Source of the DNA: Croceibacterium salegens
Lineage (GTDB): Bacteria; Pseudomonadota; Alphaproteobacteria; Sphingomonadales; Sphingomonadaceae
Length of the DNA: 64,000 nt
NCBI RefSeq assembly: GCF_009827435.1
Contig: NZ_WTYM01000031.1
Coordinates: 1-64,000 of the forward strand
Direction of reading: 5' to 3'
Both the position numbers and the translations under genes were made by a program. The notes below the pieces were generated by a model. The model was not told where the DNA came from. It saw nothing but the letters and a program-made list of their open reading frames with translations, and ran no database searches. Below, piece by piece: positions 54,617 to 63,369 of the stretch (the stretch's first letter is position 1; every line of letters starts with the position of its first letter).

Positions 54617-55303
54617 ATGTTGTTGTTCCTGCCCGGGCTGGCGTGCGACGCGCGCATCTATGAGCCGCAGCTTGCGGCCTTCGCCGATTCGCGGGCGGTG
54701 AACGGCTACGGGCTGGCCGACACCCTGCAGGACATGGCGCGCATCGTGCTCGACCAAGCCCCCGATTCGTTCGACCTGCTCGGCCATTCGATGGGCGGCC
54801 GGGTCGCGCTCGAGGTCTACCGCATGGCCCCCGAACGCGTCCGCCGACTGGCTTTGGTCAGCACCGGCATCCACCCGCTGAGGGATGGCGAACCGGCCAG
54901 CCGCCGCGCCTTGCAGCAGGTCGGCTGGGACAACGGGTTCGAGGCGCTGATCTACCAGTGGCTGCCGCCGATGGTGGCCGAGGCCAATCGCGCCGACCCG
55001 GCGATCTACGGACCGCTGCACCAGATGAACGTCGAGGCCGGACAGGAGGTGTTCGACGCGCAAATCCACGCATTGGTCAACCGGCCCGACGTGATGGACC
55101 TGCTGCCGCAGATTTCCTGCCCGACGCTGGTGATGACCGGCGAACTCGATACCTGGGCTCCCCCGGCCCAGCACGAGACTATCGCCGCGGCGATCCCGGG
55201 CGCCGAACTCGTCATCGTTCCGGGCGCCGGACACATGATCCAGCTCGAGGCGCCCGAGGGCGTCAATTCCGCCATTGCAGGCTGGCTCGCGAGGCCGGCC
55301 TGA
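54617..55303 (+). CDS. alpha/beta hydrolase
   Basis: The 228-residue product is a small alpha/beta hydrolase. FLPGLACDARIYEPQL is at the start, LLGHSMGGRVALEV gives the nucleophile Ser, GELDTWAP the acid and GAGHMIQLEAP the histidine. There is no signal peptide, so it acts in the cytoplasm. GGGAGAGAGG lies upstream of the ATG. It is divergent from metF and 51 bp upstream of the LigM-like gene. It may hydrolyse an ester or lactone of an aromatic or ring-cleavage product. Confidence 0.88.
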   Translation: MLLFLPGLACDARIYEPQLAAFADSRAVNGYGLADTLQDMARIVLDQAPDSFDLLGHSMGGRVALEVYRMAPERVRRLALVSTGIHPLRDGEPASRRALQQVGWDNGFEALIYQWLPPMVAEANRADPAIYGPLHQMNVEAGQEVFDAQIHALVNRPDVMDLLPQISCPTLVMTGELDTWAPPAQHETIAAAIPGAELVIVPGAGHMIQLEAPEGVNSAIAGWLARPA

Positions 55304-55354
55304 AGTTTCGAAGTAAACCGTTACAACCCCCTTTCGATTGGAGAGGCAAAGACA

Positions 55355-56761
55355 ATGAGTGATCAGAATCTGCAGCAGAAGCTGGATGCAGCGGGCGACG
55401 TCGTCGAACTGCTGCGCAACCAGCAGGTCGGCCCGAACCCCTACCCGGGCGTTCCGGCCGAATATTCGAACTGGCGCAACGAGCAGCGCGCCTGGTCGAA
55501 GAGCGCGGTGCTCTTCAACCAGAGCTACCACATGGTCGAGCTCTACGTGCGCGGTCCGGATGCCTTCAAGCTGCTCGAATACCTCGCCATCAACAGCTTC
55601 AAGAATTTCGCGGTCAACAAGGCCAAGCAGTTCGTTCCGGTGACCCCGGACGGCTACGTCATCGGCGACGTGATCCTGTTCTACCTCGCCGAGGAAGAGT
55701 TCAGCCTGGTCGGCCGCGTGCCCGCCATCGAGTGGGTCGAATTCCACGCCCAGTACGGCGACTGGGAAGTGACCGTTGAGCGTGACGAGCGCACCGCGAT
55801 GCGTACCGATGGCGTGCGCAAGAACTATCGCTTCCAGCTCCAGGGCCCGAACGCGATGAAGATCCTCGGCATTGCCATGGGCGAGACCCCGCCGGACCTG
55901 AAATTCTTCAACATGGCGCACATCGACATCGGCGGTAAGGACGTCATCGCGCTGCGTCACGGCATGGCCGGCCAGCCGGGCTACGAACTGTTCGGTCCGT
56001 GGGAAGACTACAAGGCGGTCCACGCCGCGCTGGTCGAAGCGGGCAAGAACGACGGCCTGACCCTCGTCGGCGGCCGCGCCTATTCGTCGAACACGCTCGA
56101 ATCCGGCTGGCTCCCGAGCCCGCTGCCGGCGTTCTACACCGGCGATTCGCAGATGATGAAGGACTTCCGCGCCTGGGCCGGTGCCAACTCCTATGCCGGC
56201 ATGTGCTCGGTCGGCGGCAGCCACGTTCCCGACAGCGTCGAGGGCTACTACCTCACGCCGTGGGACATCGGTTACGGCCACATCGTCAAGTTCGACCACG
56301 ACTTCGTGGGCCGCGAGGCGCTCGAGAAGATGGCGACCGAAACGCACAAGACCAAGGTCACCCTGGCGCTCGATCCGGAAGACGTGCTGCGGGCGATGAG
56401 CTCGATGTTCGCCAACGGCGACCGCGCCAAGTACTTCGAGTTCCCGAGTGCGGTCTACGCGATGCACCCGTTCGACCAGGTGCTGTGCGACGGCAAGCAG
56501 ATCGGCGTTTCGACCTGGATCGGCTACTCGTCGAACGAAGGCTCGATGCTCTCGCTCGCGATGATCGATCCGGACTACGTCGAGTTCGGCAAGGAAGTGA
56601 CGCTGGTCTGGGGCGAACCCAACGGCGGCACCAGCAAGCCGACGGTCGAGCCGCACGTGCAGACCGAGATCAAGGCGATCGTCTCGCCGGTGCCGTACTC
56701 GTCGGTGGCGCGCAACTCGTACGCCGACAGCTGGCGCCAGTCGGGCAAGGGCGTCTCGTAA
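55355..56761 (+). CDS. tetrahydrofolate-dependent aromatic O-demethylase, LigM/DesA family
   Basis: The 468-residue product is close in size to LigM (471 residues) and DesA of Sphingobium SYK-6. It belongs to the GcvT-like aminomethyltransferase fold. Visible blocks are SYHMVELYVRGPDAFKLLEY (His59), GRVPAIEW (Arg121), LRHGMAGQPGYELFGPW, GGRAYSSNTLESGWLPSP (Tyr243) and the C-terminal GYSSNEGSMLSLAM. His59, Arg121 and a nearby Tyr resemble active-site positions I recall for LigM, but exact equivalence is unverified. It would move a methyl group from vanillate, 3-O-methylgallate or syringate to THF. A GGAGAGG site precedes the ATG, and MetF and FolD are divergent upstream. Confidence 0.85.
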   Translation: MSDQNLQQKLDAAGDVVELLRNQQVGPNPYPGVPAEYSNWRNEQRAWSKSAVLFNQSYHMVELYVRGPDAFKLLEYLAINSFKNFAVNKAKQFVPVTPDGYVIGDVILFYLAEEEFSLVGRVPAIEWVEFHAQYGDWEVTVERDERTAMRTDGVRKNYRFQLQGPNAMKILGIAMGETPPDLKFFNMAHIDIGGKDVIALRHGMAGQPGYELFGPWEDYKAVHAALVEAGKNDGLTLVGGRAYSSNTLESGWLPSPLPAFYTGDSQMMKDFRAWAGANSYAGMCSVGGSHVPDSVEGYYLTPWDIGYGHIVKFDHDFVGREALEKMATETHKTKVTLALDPEDVLRAMSSMFANGDRAKYFEFPSAVYAMHPFDQVLCDGKQIGVSTWIGYSSNEGSMLSLAMIDPDYVEFGKEVTLVWGEPNGGTSKPTVEPHVQTEIKAIVSPVPYSSVARNSYADSWRQSGKGVS

Positions 56762-56788
56762 GCCCCTTCGCAAGCCTGAATTAAGAGG

Positions 56789-56820
56789 AAGGGCGGTCTG
56801 CGAGGGCCGCCCTTATCTTT
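56789..56820 (+). terminator. rho-independent terminator of the LigM-like gene
   Basis: AAGGGCGG (56789-56796) pairs with CCGCCCTT (56807-56814), extended inward by two further pairs, and is followed by a T-rich tail. It lies 28 bp after the stop. Confidence 0.82.
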
Positions 56821-56853
56821 TGCATCCGGCGAAACCGCGCTAGGCAGTGCGCC

Positions 56854-57468
56854 ATGCTTGCGCGACTGCTGTTCCTCCTCGCCCTGCTCCTGCCGCTGCC
56901 CGCCGCCGCGCAGGAGGGTCCCAGTTCGCTCGAAGGCTCGTGGGCGCTGGAGATTGCCGGAACGGTGATCTTTCGCTTCGACCTGGACCGCGACCCCAAG
57001 ACCCGTGAATGGCTCGGTACCTGGCAGCGCCCCGAGAGCTTTGCCAGCGACGGCGATCGATTCGCCCAGATCGTCATGCCGGCGCGGATCCTGCGCTCTT
57101 TGGCCGGTACGGTCGAAGGCGACTCGGTCGAGGTCAGCTTCAACGACCCGCGGCCCGGCGCGGTGCCCGATGTCTTCCGCTTTCGCCTGATCGATCGCGA
57201 TGCAGCCGAGATGGTCTATGTCGGCACCGGCCTCGACCCCTACATTATGCAGCGGGTCGGCCCCGATACGAAGCTCGGACCGTTCAAGGAGGGTGTCACC
57301 TACGCCCGCCGCCTCACGCGCCCCAATGGGGCGAAGAACGACCTCGGGCCCTTACCGGCTATCGAGCCCGAGCCCGAGCCCGAGCCGGAAGACCTGCCGG
57401 CCCTGCCGCCTGTGACCACGAATCCGGAGAACCTGCGAAATCCACCGGGCGCCCCGGTCGGGCGCTAG
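56854..57468 (+). CDS. exported protein of unknown function
   Basis: The 204-residue product has a clear signal peptide (LARLLFLLALLLPLPAAAQ, cleaved near residue 20). A beta-rich domain of about 130 residues follows (EGSWALEIAGTVIFRFDLDRD, RRLTRPNG). The C-terminal tail contains a Glu-Pro repeat (EPEPEPEPE) and is proline-rich. This resembles periplasmic beta-barrel or lipocalin-like proteins, but no family is recognised. Its stop is 5 bp from the convergent TonB-dependent receptor. Confidence 0.7.
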   Translation: MLARLLFLLALLLPLPAAAQEGPSSLEGSWALEIAGTVIFRFDLDRDPKTREWLGTWQRPESFASDGDRFAQIVMPARILRSLAGTVEGDSVEVSFNDPRPGAVPDVFRFRLIDRDAAEMVYVGTGLDPYIMQRVGPDTKLGPFKEGVTYARRLTRPNGAKNDLGPLPAIEPEPEPEPEDLPALPPVTTNPENLRNPPGAPVGR

Positions 57469-57473
57469 GCCGC

Positions 57474-59552
57474 CTAGAAGGTCTTCCTGATCCCTACCCG
57501 GACCTGCCGCGGTTCGACGATGCGGCTATTGCGGTCCTCGACACCGTCGACCGGTTCGCCGGGGAAGCGGGTCGCGTAATAGTAGTCGATGTCGTCCCGC
57601 TTGGAATCGAGCGCGTTGAGCAGCTCGGCGTAGACTTCCCAGCCGTGCCCGCGCTGCGGCGTCCACGCGGCGCGGAAGTTGAGCAGCGTGGTCGGCTCGC
57701 CGCGCTGGGAGTTGTCCTCGATGATCGGGTGCGGACCAAGGTAGCGCACGCGCATCGAGGCGTTCCAGTCGGGAAACAGCGCCGACACGCCGATCTCGCC
57801 CGAGCTTTCCAGCGCCCCGGGCACGAAGTCCTCGCCCTTGGGCAGGCCGACGTAGCGCGAGTGCGTGCCGGTCCACACGCCGTCGAGCGCGAGCCAGCCG
57901 TTGGGTTTCCAGAACGCGGTCAGTTCGTAGCCGCGGCGGCGGCCCGGATCGCTCGGTTCGACCGCGCCGGAATCGCCGACGTAGATCAGTTCGCTGGCGA
58001 TGAAGCTCCACCAGTAGACCCCACTGAGGATCAGCCCGCCGCGCTCGAAGCGGCCACCGACTTCCTTGAAATGGCCCTTCACCAGGCCGGGGGCGGGCGA
58101 GACCGGGTTGGTGACGCCGCGCGCATCGTTGGAATGGAACCCCTGCCCGTAGTTGGCATAGAGCGCGATCCCCGGTGCGATCTCGTAGTTGGCGCCGACC
58201 TTGGGGGCGAACAGCGAATCCTTGACCGTGCCGCCCCACGCCCCGCCGGCCAGCGGGGTGGTCTTGAAGCGGTAGAAGTCGCCGCGCCCGCCGCCGATGA
58301 CCATCAGCCCCATGACCGGGCGCCAAACGGCCTCGGCGTAGACGCCCGCGCTGGTCTCGTTCACCGAGAAGGTCGAGTAGGTGTAGTCGTAGGCCCCGGC
58401 GATGGTGTGATCGAGCCCGACCGTGCCGATGTCGTCGGCGCGCAGTTCGGTCCCGCCGCGCAGTGAAAGGGTGTCGTTCAGCGTGAAGTTGCGCTCGATG
58501 CGGCCGCCGTAGCCCCACAGATTGTCGTACTGCCGCCGCTGGTCGCCGTTGACCGGGTCGTCGAGGTAGAAGGTGAAGTTGTTGAGCAGGCTCCAGTCGT
58601 AGTGCTGGGCCCAGGCGGTCAGCTTCCAGTCGTCGTCGGTGTAGCGGACGGTGAAGGTCTCGCGTTCGGTGCGCCCGGTCAGGGTCTTGTCGAGCGAACC
58701 GTAGCGGTCCTTGATCAGCGTGCCGACGGCGCGTTCGGGGATCTGCTCGGTCGGGTCCCAGGTCGCCCAGAAGCCGTTGAAGCTGGCCTCGAGCTGGCCC
58801 ATGCCGAGCGGCACCGAGTATTTTGCGAAGGCCGAGTAGCCCTTGTAGCTTTCGGGCAGCTCCCACGGGCCGTTGTTGAACTTGGCCTGCCCGGCGAAGG
58901 CGAGGTCGCCGACGCCGACCTTGAATGACCCCCCGGCGACGGCGCGGTAGTAATCGTACATCCCCGCCTCGACGAGCGCGAAGGGTTCCATCTCGTCGCG
59001 GGTGGTGATGAAGCTCGAACCGACGAAACTGAAGTCGCCGGTGTCGGCGCGGTAGGGGCCCTTGCGGTAGTCGACCCGCTCGACGATTTCCGGAATCAGT
59101 CCGTTGACGTCGAGGTAGCCCTGGCCGTGGCCGTGGGTGCGGAAGTTCATCGGCATGTCGTCGATGTACAGCGCGTAGTCGGTGCCGTGGTCGAGATTGA
59201 AGCCGCGCAGGAAGTACTGGTTGGCCTTGCCGCCGCCGGAGTGCTGCGTGGCGATCAGGCCGGGGGTGGATTCGAGGACCTCGCCCGGGCGTGATAGCGG
59301 GCGGAGCGAAATGTCGGCGCCGGTAACGCCGCCCTCGCTCGCAGCTCCCGCCGTGCCGATGCGCTGTTCGCCGCGTCCGTAGACCACGATCTCGGGCATG
59401 TCGGTGATGATGTCGGGATCGGCGGTCGTGCCGTCGCTGTCGTCCGCGTCCTGCGCAAGGGCAGGCTGTGCGAACACGGAAAAGGCCGTCGCGGCGAGGA
59501 AGGCGGCCATCCTGTTACGAGCTGTTGCGTGGCCAGAATACAGGCGGTTCAA
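57474..59552 (-). CDS. TonB-dependent outer-membrane receptor
   Basis: The 692-residue product has a signal peptide (to PALAQ, about residue 34). A plug domain follows, with VLESTPGLIATQHSGGGKANQYFLRGF and FNLDHGTDYALYIDDMPMN (about 92-135). A 22-strand-type barrel ends in RVGIRKTF with terminal Phe. The TonB box is probably near EIVVYGRGEQ. The plug lacks an extended N-terminal signalling domain. The ligand is unknown. It is divergent from a membrane-bound DNA-binding regulator at 59664, which probably controls it. Confidence 0.9.
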   Translation of the reverse strand: MNRLYSGHATARNRMAAFLAATAFSVFAQPALAQDADDSDGTTADPDIITDMPEIVVYGRGEQRIGTAGAASEGGVTGADISLRPLSRPGEVLESTPGLIATQHSGGGKANQYFLRGFNLDHGTDYALYIDDMPMNFRTHGHGQGYLDVNGLIPEIVERVDYRKGPYRADTGDFSFVGSSFITTRDEMEPFALVEAGMYDYYRAVAGGSFKVGVGDLAFAGQAKFNNGPWELPESYKGYSAFAKYSVPLGMGQLEASFNGFWATWDPTEQIPERAVGTLIKDRYGSLDKTLTGRTERETFTVRYTDDDWKLTAWAQHYDWSLLNNFTFYLDDPVNGDQRRQYDNLWGYGGRIERNFTLNDTLSLRGGTELRADDIGTVGLDHTIAGAYDYTYSTFSVNETSAGVYAEAVWRPVMGLMVIGGGRGDFYRFKTTPLAGGAWGGTVKDSLFAPKVGANYEIAPGIALYANYGQGFHSNDARGVTNPVSPAPGLVKGHFKEVGGRFERGGLILSGVYWWSFIASELIYVGDSGAVEPSDPGRRRGYELTAFWKPNGWLALDGVWTGTHSRYVGLPKGEDFVPGALESSGEIGVSALFPDWNASMRVRYLGPHPIIEDNSQRGEPTTLLNFRAAWTPQRGHGWEVYAELLNALDSKRDDIDYYYATRFPGEPVDGVEDRNSRIVEPRQVRVGIRKTF

Positions 59553-59621
59553 GATGTTTTTGCTTTCGGCAATTACGGCTGGGGTGCGGTGTCCCAGCGA
59601 TGCCTCGCCAAACCAAGTTAA

Positions 59622-59651
59622 TTACGGTAATCGCCCGTAACAGGGCGTTAC
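59622..59651. promoter_or_regulatory. palindromic cluster in the receptor/regulator intergenic region
   Basis: TTACGGTAA (59622-59630) overlaps the inverted repeat GTAATCGCCC/GGGCGTTAC (59627-59636 and 59643-59651). GTAAC-N5-GTTAC is at 59637-59651, identical in arms and spacing to 4452-4466. It is 13 bp before the regulator start, well placed for control of both divergent genes. Confidence 0.45.
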
Positions 59652-59663
59652 AGGGAAGCCGGG

Positions 59664-60854
59664 GTGGAGCAGGACAGCGCATTCGCCGAGGAAGTGCAGC
59701 GGATCACGGCGGCCAACGTCGTGGGCCGCAACGGGCGCCTGCGCGAGCTGTTCGACTTCCTCGCCGCGCGCGGTCCCGGGGCACCGCCCGCAAGCCAGGC
59801 GGAGATCGCGCAGGAGGTGTTCGGCCAGATGGGCGCGGAGGGCGACGATGCCACCGCCCGGGTCTACATCCACCGCCTGCGCAAGCGGCTCGAGCGGTTC
59901 TACGAGCGCGAGCCGGGTGACGGCGCGCGGCTGGTCCTGCCGGCCGGCAGCTACGGACTGGTGCTCGAACAGTCCGACGGCGTCCCGGCCCCTCCGGTCC
60001 AGCTCTGGCGCAAGTGGCGCTGGGCCCTGCCGGTCGCGGCGGTCCTCGCGCTCGCGCTGTCCTTCGCGGCGGGCCGCGAGACCAGCTCGCCCGGAACGGC
60101 GGCGGAGGGGAACGCGATCTGGCAGCCGTTCCTCGATTCCGACCGCCCGATCATGGTCGCGGTCGGCGACTACTACATGTTCGGCGAGCTCGATCCCTTC
60201 GATCCGGAAAGGAGCCGCCTGATCCGCGATTTCGCGATCGATTCGCCGACCGACCTCGCCCGCGCGCAGGAAACCGATCCGGCCCGCTACGAGAAGGCCG
60301 AGGACGTCGGCCTGACCTACCTGCCGTTCTCGACCGCTTACGGGCTGCGTTCGATCATGCCGGTGCTCGCGCGCCATCCCAAGCCGGTGCGGATCATGCC
60401 CGCCTCGCAAGTCGACAGCAGCACGCTGCGCGACTTCAACGTTGTCTACGTGGGGCTGGTCAGCGGCATGGGCCTGCTCGAGGACGTCAACTTCATGAAC
60501 TCCGACCTGCAGGTCGGCCAGACCTACGACGAACTCGACGACAACAGGACCGGGAAGAAGTTCAACAGCGGCGAAGCGCTCAGCCGTGTCTCGCCCGAAT
60601 ACTACCAGGACTTCGCCTACATCACGCGCTTCCACGAACCGGGCGGGGCGTTGCTCGCGGTGGTCGCAGGAGCGCGCGACACCGGCCTGCGCGGCATCGC
60701 CCCGATCGCCGCCGGGCACGAGTTGCCCAGGGCGCTACGACAGGTGGCCGACGGTAACGACGACTTCGAGGCGGTGTTCCGTATCACCGGCCAGCAGGGT
60801 GCCGACCTCGGCCAGACATTGGCGTTGGCCCGCCCCCGCGAAGGCAACCGCTAG
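59664..60854 (+). CDS. membrane-anchored DNA-binding regulator with periplasmic domain
   Basis: GTG 59664 follows an AGGGA site. The 396-residue product has an N-terminal helix-turn-helix region (residues 10-102: RLRELFDFLAARG, QAEIAQEVFGQ, RVYIHRLRKRLERFYERE, SYGLVLEQ). One transmembrane helix (about 120-138, WALPVAAVLALALSFAAG) leads to a periplasmic domain of 255 residues (DRPIMVAVGDYYMFGELD, NVVYVGLVSGMGLLEDVNF). This CadC-like layout suits a sensor that acts without phosphorylation. The neighbouring TonB-dependent receptor is the likely target. Confidence 0.82.
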   Translation: MEQDSAFAEEVQRITAANVVGRNGRLRELFDFLAARGPGAPPASQAEIAQEVFGQMGAEGDDATARVYIHRLRKRLERFYEREPGDGARLVLPAGSYGLVLEQSDGVPAPPVQLWRKWRWALPVAAVLALALSFAAGRETSSPGTAAEGNAIWQPFLDSDRPIMVAVGDYYMFGELDPFDPERSRLIRDFAIDSPTDLARAQETDPARYEKAEDVGLTYLPFSTAYGLRSIMPVLARHPKPVRIMPASQVDSSTLRDFNVVYVGLVSGMGLLEDVNFMNSDLQVGQTYDELDDNRTGKKFNSGEALSRVSPEYYQDFAYITRFHEPGGALLAVVAGARDTGLRGIAPIAAGHELPRALRQVADGNDDFEAVFRITGQQGADLGQTLALARPREGNR

Positions 60855-60858
60855 GCGC

Positions 60859-62424
60859 TCAATCGCCGCTGCGGACGAAGCGCAGATCCTTGAAGTCCCA
60901 TGAGAAGTCGGTCTCCTTGGAAACCGGCAGCATGGTGAAGCCGGTGACCTTGCCATCCTCGACGATGAAATCGACGAAGGCGTCGGCCATCAGCCGCCGC
61001 TCCGGCCACAGCGCGGAGAAGCGCGTCCCGTCATAGGGGTTGAGCGGGCCGTCGAGCATGTCGCCATGCGGCAGGTCGAGCCACAGCTTGCCGTCGCGCT
61101 GCGATACGGTCGCTTCGCCGAACCACGGGTCGCGGAAAGTGCCGGTGAAGCCGGCCAGCGCCACCGGAGGTGCCTTGGCACCCTTGGGCGGCGCAACGCT
61201 GTCTTCGATCGCCGAGACGTTGGATTGCTGTTCGGTCCAGCGCTTGGCTGCATCGGCAATGTAGTCGTGCGAGGGCAGCGGACGGGCGACGAGCATGTCC
61301 TGCATGAGTTGCTGCGCCACGGAACTGGCGCCGCTCGAATAGGTGTTGGTCATGGCGATGGTCGCCACGCCCTCTTCCGGCGCGATCATCAGGTACGAGG
61401 TCGCCCCGAAGGAGCCGCCCGAATGGCTGGCCACGACCCGGCCGAGCATGTCGCCGACGAACCAGCCGAGCGCGTAGCCGGAGAGGTGCTTCTGCTTCGT
61501 CTCGTCGAACGGGATCGAGGTTCCGGTCGGCGTGACCAGCGTCCACAATTCCTTGACGCTTTCCTTGGAGAGCAGCTGGTGATCGGCGTCGATGGCCCCG
61601 TTGTTGAGCCACATCCTCGCCCACTTGGCCATGTCGCCGACCGGGCAGCCGATCGACCCTGCGGAATAGAACGAATCGTTGAGGATCATCTTCGGGTTGA
61701 GCACCTCGTGCCCGTCGCTGCCGGGGAAGGGGGCGTGCTCGGTGATGCGGTTGGACTTGGTCAGGCGCTCGCTGGCCATCGCCGTGCAGCGGCTCATGCC
61801 GAGCGGGGCGAACAGTTCCTGGCGGACGAAGTCTTCCCACTTGCGCCCGTCGATGCGACGGACGAGGTCGCCGGCGAGCACGTAGAGCACGTTGTCGTAG
61901 GCGTATTTCTCGCGGAAACCGGTGGCTGGCGGGATCGCCTTGAGCGAGGCGATGATGTCGGCCGGGGTCGATCCCTCGGCCGGCGAAAGCAGCAGGTCGC
62001 CCGCGCCGAGGCTCAGGCCCGAGCGGTGGGTCAGCAGGTCTCGCACGGTGAAATGCGCCGTCACCCACGGATCGCCCAAGTCGAATTCGGGCATGTACTG
62101 CACTAGCGGGTCTTCCCAGTGGACCTTGCCGCGTTCGACCAGCAGCGCCAGCGAGGCGGCGGTGAAGGCTTTGGTCAGCGATTCGATCGGCCAGAGGGTG
62201 TCGGCGTCGATTGTCTCGGGCTTGCCGAGTTCGCGCAACCCGAACTGCCGCTCGATGACGGTGCCGTCCTTGTCGACGACCGCCACGGTCAGGCCGATGA
62301 GTTCGAGTTCTCCCATGGCCCGCGCGCCGGTCGCTTCGACCTTGGCGGGATCGATTGGCGGTCCGGCCAGTGCCGGGGCAGGGAGGACGAGGGCGAGGGC
62401 GGTCAGGATGCGGAGTGTTTTCAT
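60859..62424 (-). CDS. class C beta-lactamase-like serine hydrolase
   Basis: The 521-residue product has a signal peptide (to APALA, residue 20). SLTK with Ser82 and Lys85 (in ESLTKAF) is the SxxK motif. YAYDNVLYVLAG holds the YxN motif (YDN), and SHSGGSFG the HxG. The beta-lactamase domain ends near residue 370. A 150-residue C-terminal extension follows (PVALAGFTGTFRDPWFGEATV), similar to the lipocalin-like tail of many esterase-type members. An esterase or peptidase activity is as likely as beta-lactam hydrolysis. It is convergent with the regulator gene (4 bp gap) and 39 bp downstream of the IclR gene. Confidence 0.9.
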   Translation of the reverse strand: MKTLRILTALALVLPAPALAGPPIDPAKVEATGARAMGELELIGLTVAVVDKDGTVIERQFGLRELGKPETIDADTLWPIESLTKAFTAASLALLVERGKVHWEDPLVQYMPEFDLGDPWVTAHFTVRDLLTHRSGLSLGAGDLLLSPAEGSTPADIIASLKAIPPATGFREKYAYDNVLYVLAGDLVRRIDGRKWEDFVRQELFAPLGMSRCTAMASERLTKSNRITEHAPFPGSDGHEVLNPKMILNDSFYSAGSIGCPVGDMAKWARMWLNNGAIDADHQLLSKESVKELWTLVTPTGTSIPFDETKQKHLSGYALGWFVGDMLGRVVASHSGGSFGATSYLMIAPEEGVATIAMTNTYSSGASSVAQQLMQDMLVARPLPSHDYIADAAKRWTEQQSNVSAIEDSVAPPKGAKAPPVALAGFTGTFRDPWFGEATVSQRDGKLWLDLPHGDMLDGPLNPYDGTRFSALWPERRLMADAFVDFIVEDGKVTGFTMLPVSKETDFSWDFKDLRFVRSGD

Positions 62425-62463
62425 GCTCCGCCCCTTAGCCGATCATTCGCCCGGGTCGAGGGG

Positions 62464-63216
62464 TCAGGTTTCGTCGAGCAGGCTTGCGGTACGTGCCAGC
62501 ATGTCCTGCACCCGCTCGCGCATGGCCGCATCGCAACGGACCTTGGGAATGGCGACCGAGAGCGAACCTGCGGGCTCGCCGGAAATCGTCACCATGCGGC
62601 CGATGCCGATGATCCCGAGACTGAATTCCTCGTCGGTGCTGGAAAAGCCGGTCTTGCGGATCTCTGCCAGCTCGCGGCGCAGGGCCTTCTCTTCGGTGAT
62701 CGTCGACGAGGTGAACTTCTGGCGCTCGGTCTCGGCGAAATAGCGGTCGAGTTCGGCGTCGCTAAGCCCGGCGAGCAGCGCCTTGCCGCTGGCCAGCGCA
62801 TGCATCGGCAGGCGATCACCGGTCGGTACGGCATAGCGCAACGCCTGGTGGCTCGATTCGGTCACCAGCGCCTCGACCTCCCAGCCATCGCGAACAAAGA
62901 AGCTGGAAGTCTCGTTCAATTGCTGGCGCAGCGTGCGGACCACAGGCGCGGCGCGGTCGGCGAGCGAGAAGCTCGTGCCGTGCAACTGCAGCTTCTCGAG
63001 CCCCTTGCCCGGCGAATAGCGCCGTCCCTCGCGCACGAGGTAGTCGCGCTCGACCAGCGTCGCGAGCAGGTACGACAGGCTCGACACCGGAATGCCGAGC
63101 GCGGTGGCGATTTCCTGCGCCACCAGCGGGCGCGGGTGCGCGACCACGTACTCGATGATGTCGAGCGTGCGGGTAGCCGACTTGACCTGGCTGGCAGTGG
63201 GGGACGTCGTCGCCAT
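62464..63216 (-). CDS. IclR family transcriptional regulator
   Basis: The 250-residue product has the IclR layout. The N-terminal winged helix covers about 14-70 (SATRTLDIIEYVVAHPRPL, VAQEIATALGIPVSSLSYLLATL, DYLVREG). The ligand-binding domain follows (about 80-245), with GDRLPMHALASGKALLAGLS and EEFSLGIIGIGRMV. Proteins of this group often control aromatic degradation genes. The serine hydrolase gene follows on the same strand. A palindrome at 63296 overlaps its own promoter region, and a related one is at metF. Confidence 0.92.
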   Translation of the reverse strand: MATTSPTASQVKSATRTLDIIEYVVAHPRPLVAQEIATALGIPVSSLSYLLATLVERDYLVREGRRYSPGKGLEKLQLHGTSFSLADRAAPVVRTLRQQLNETSSFFVRDGWEVEALVTESSHQALRYAVPTGDRLPMHALASGKALLAGLSDAELDRYFAETERQKFTSSTITEEKALRRELAEIRKTGFSSTDEEFSLGIIGIGRMVTISGEPAGSLSVAIPKVRCDAAMRERVQDMLARTASLLDET

Positions 63217-63295
63217 CAGGCGCGCGCCCCGGATCGGCCGGATGCGATGGTGCTGATCACAATCAGACTATCCTCTCAAGAAGGTAGCCCGTTGT

Positions 63296-63326
63296 TTCAT
63301 ATATGCGAAATTACCGCAAGAGCGAA
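63296..63326 (-). promoter_or_regulatory. candidate iclR promoter with palindrome
   Basis: TTCATATATGCGAA (63296-63309) differs little from TTCGTATAGACGAA at 54557. On the minus strand TTCGCT (63321-63326) lies 17 bp from TATATG (63298-63303). The palindrome covers the -10 element, as at metF. Autorepression is a reasonable guess. Confidence 0.45.
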
Positions 63327-63369
63327 AACATTGCACGTCCAAGGCGGTGAAGGAGATCTTACGCGCTTC

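Noticed and set aside
54575-56773. 732-codon minus-strand frame opposite the alpha/beta hydrolase and LigM-like genes
   Set aside because: It overlaps two well-supported genes and its product is Arg/Asp/Val-rich without recognisable domains.
59637-59651. GTAAA-ACC-GTTAC-like sequence at about 55312-55325 as a third copy of the GTAAC palindrome
   Set aside because: The spacing and one arm differ from the other two copies, so it does not fit the motif.
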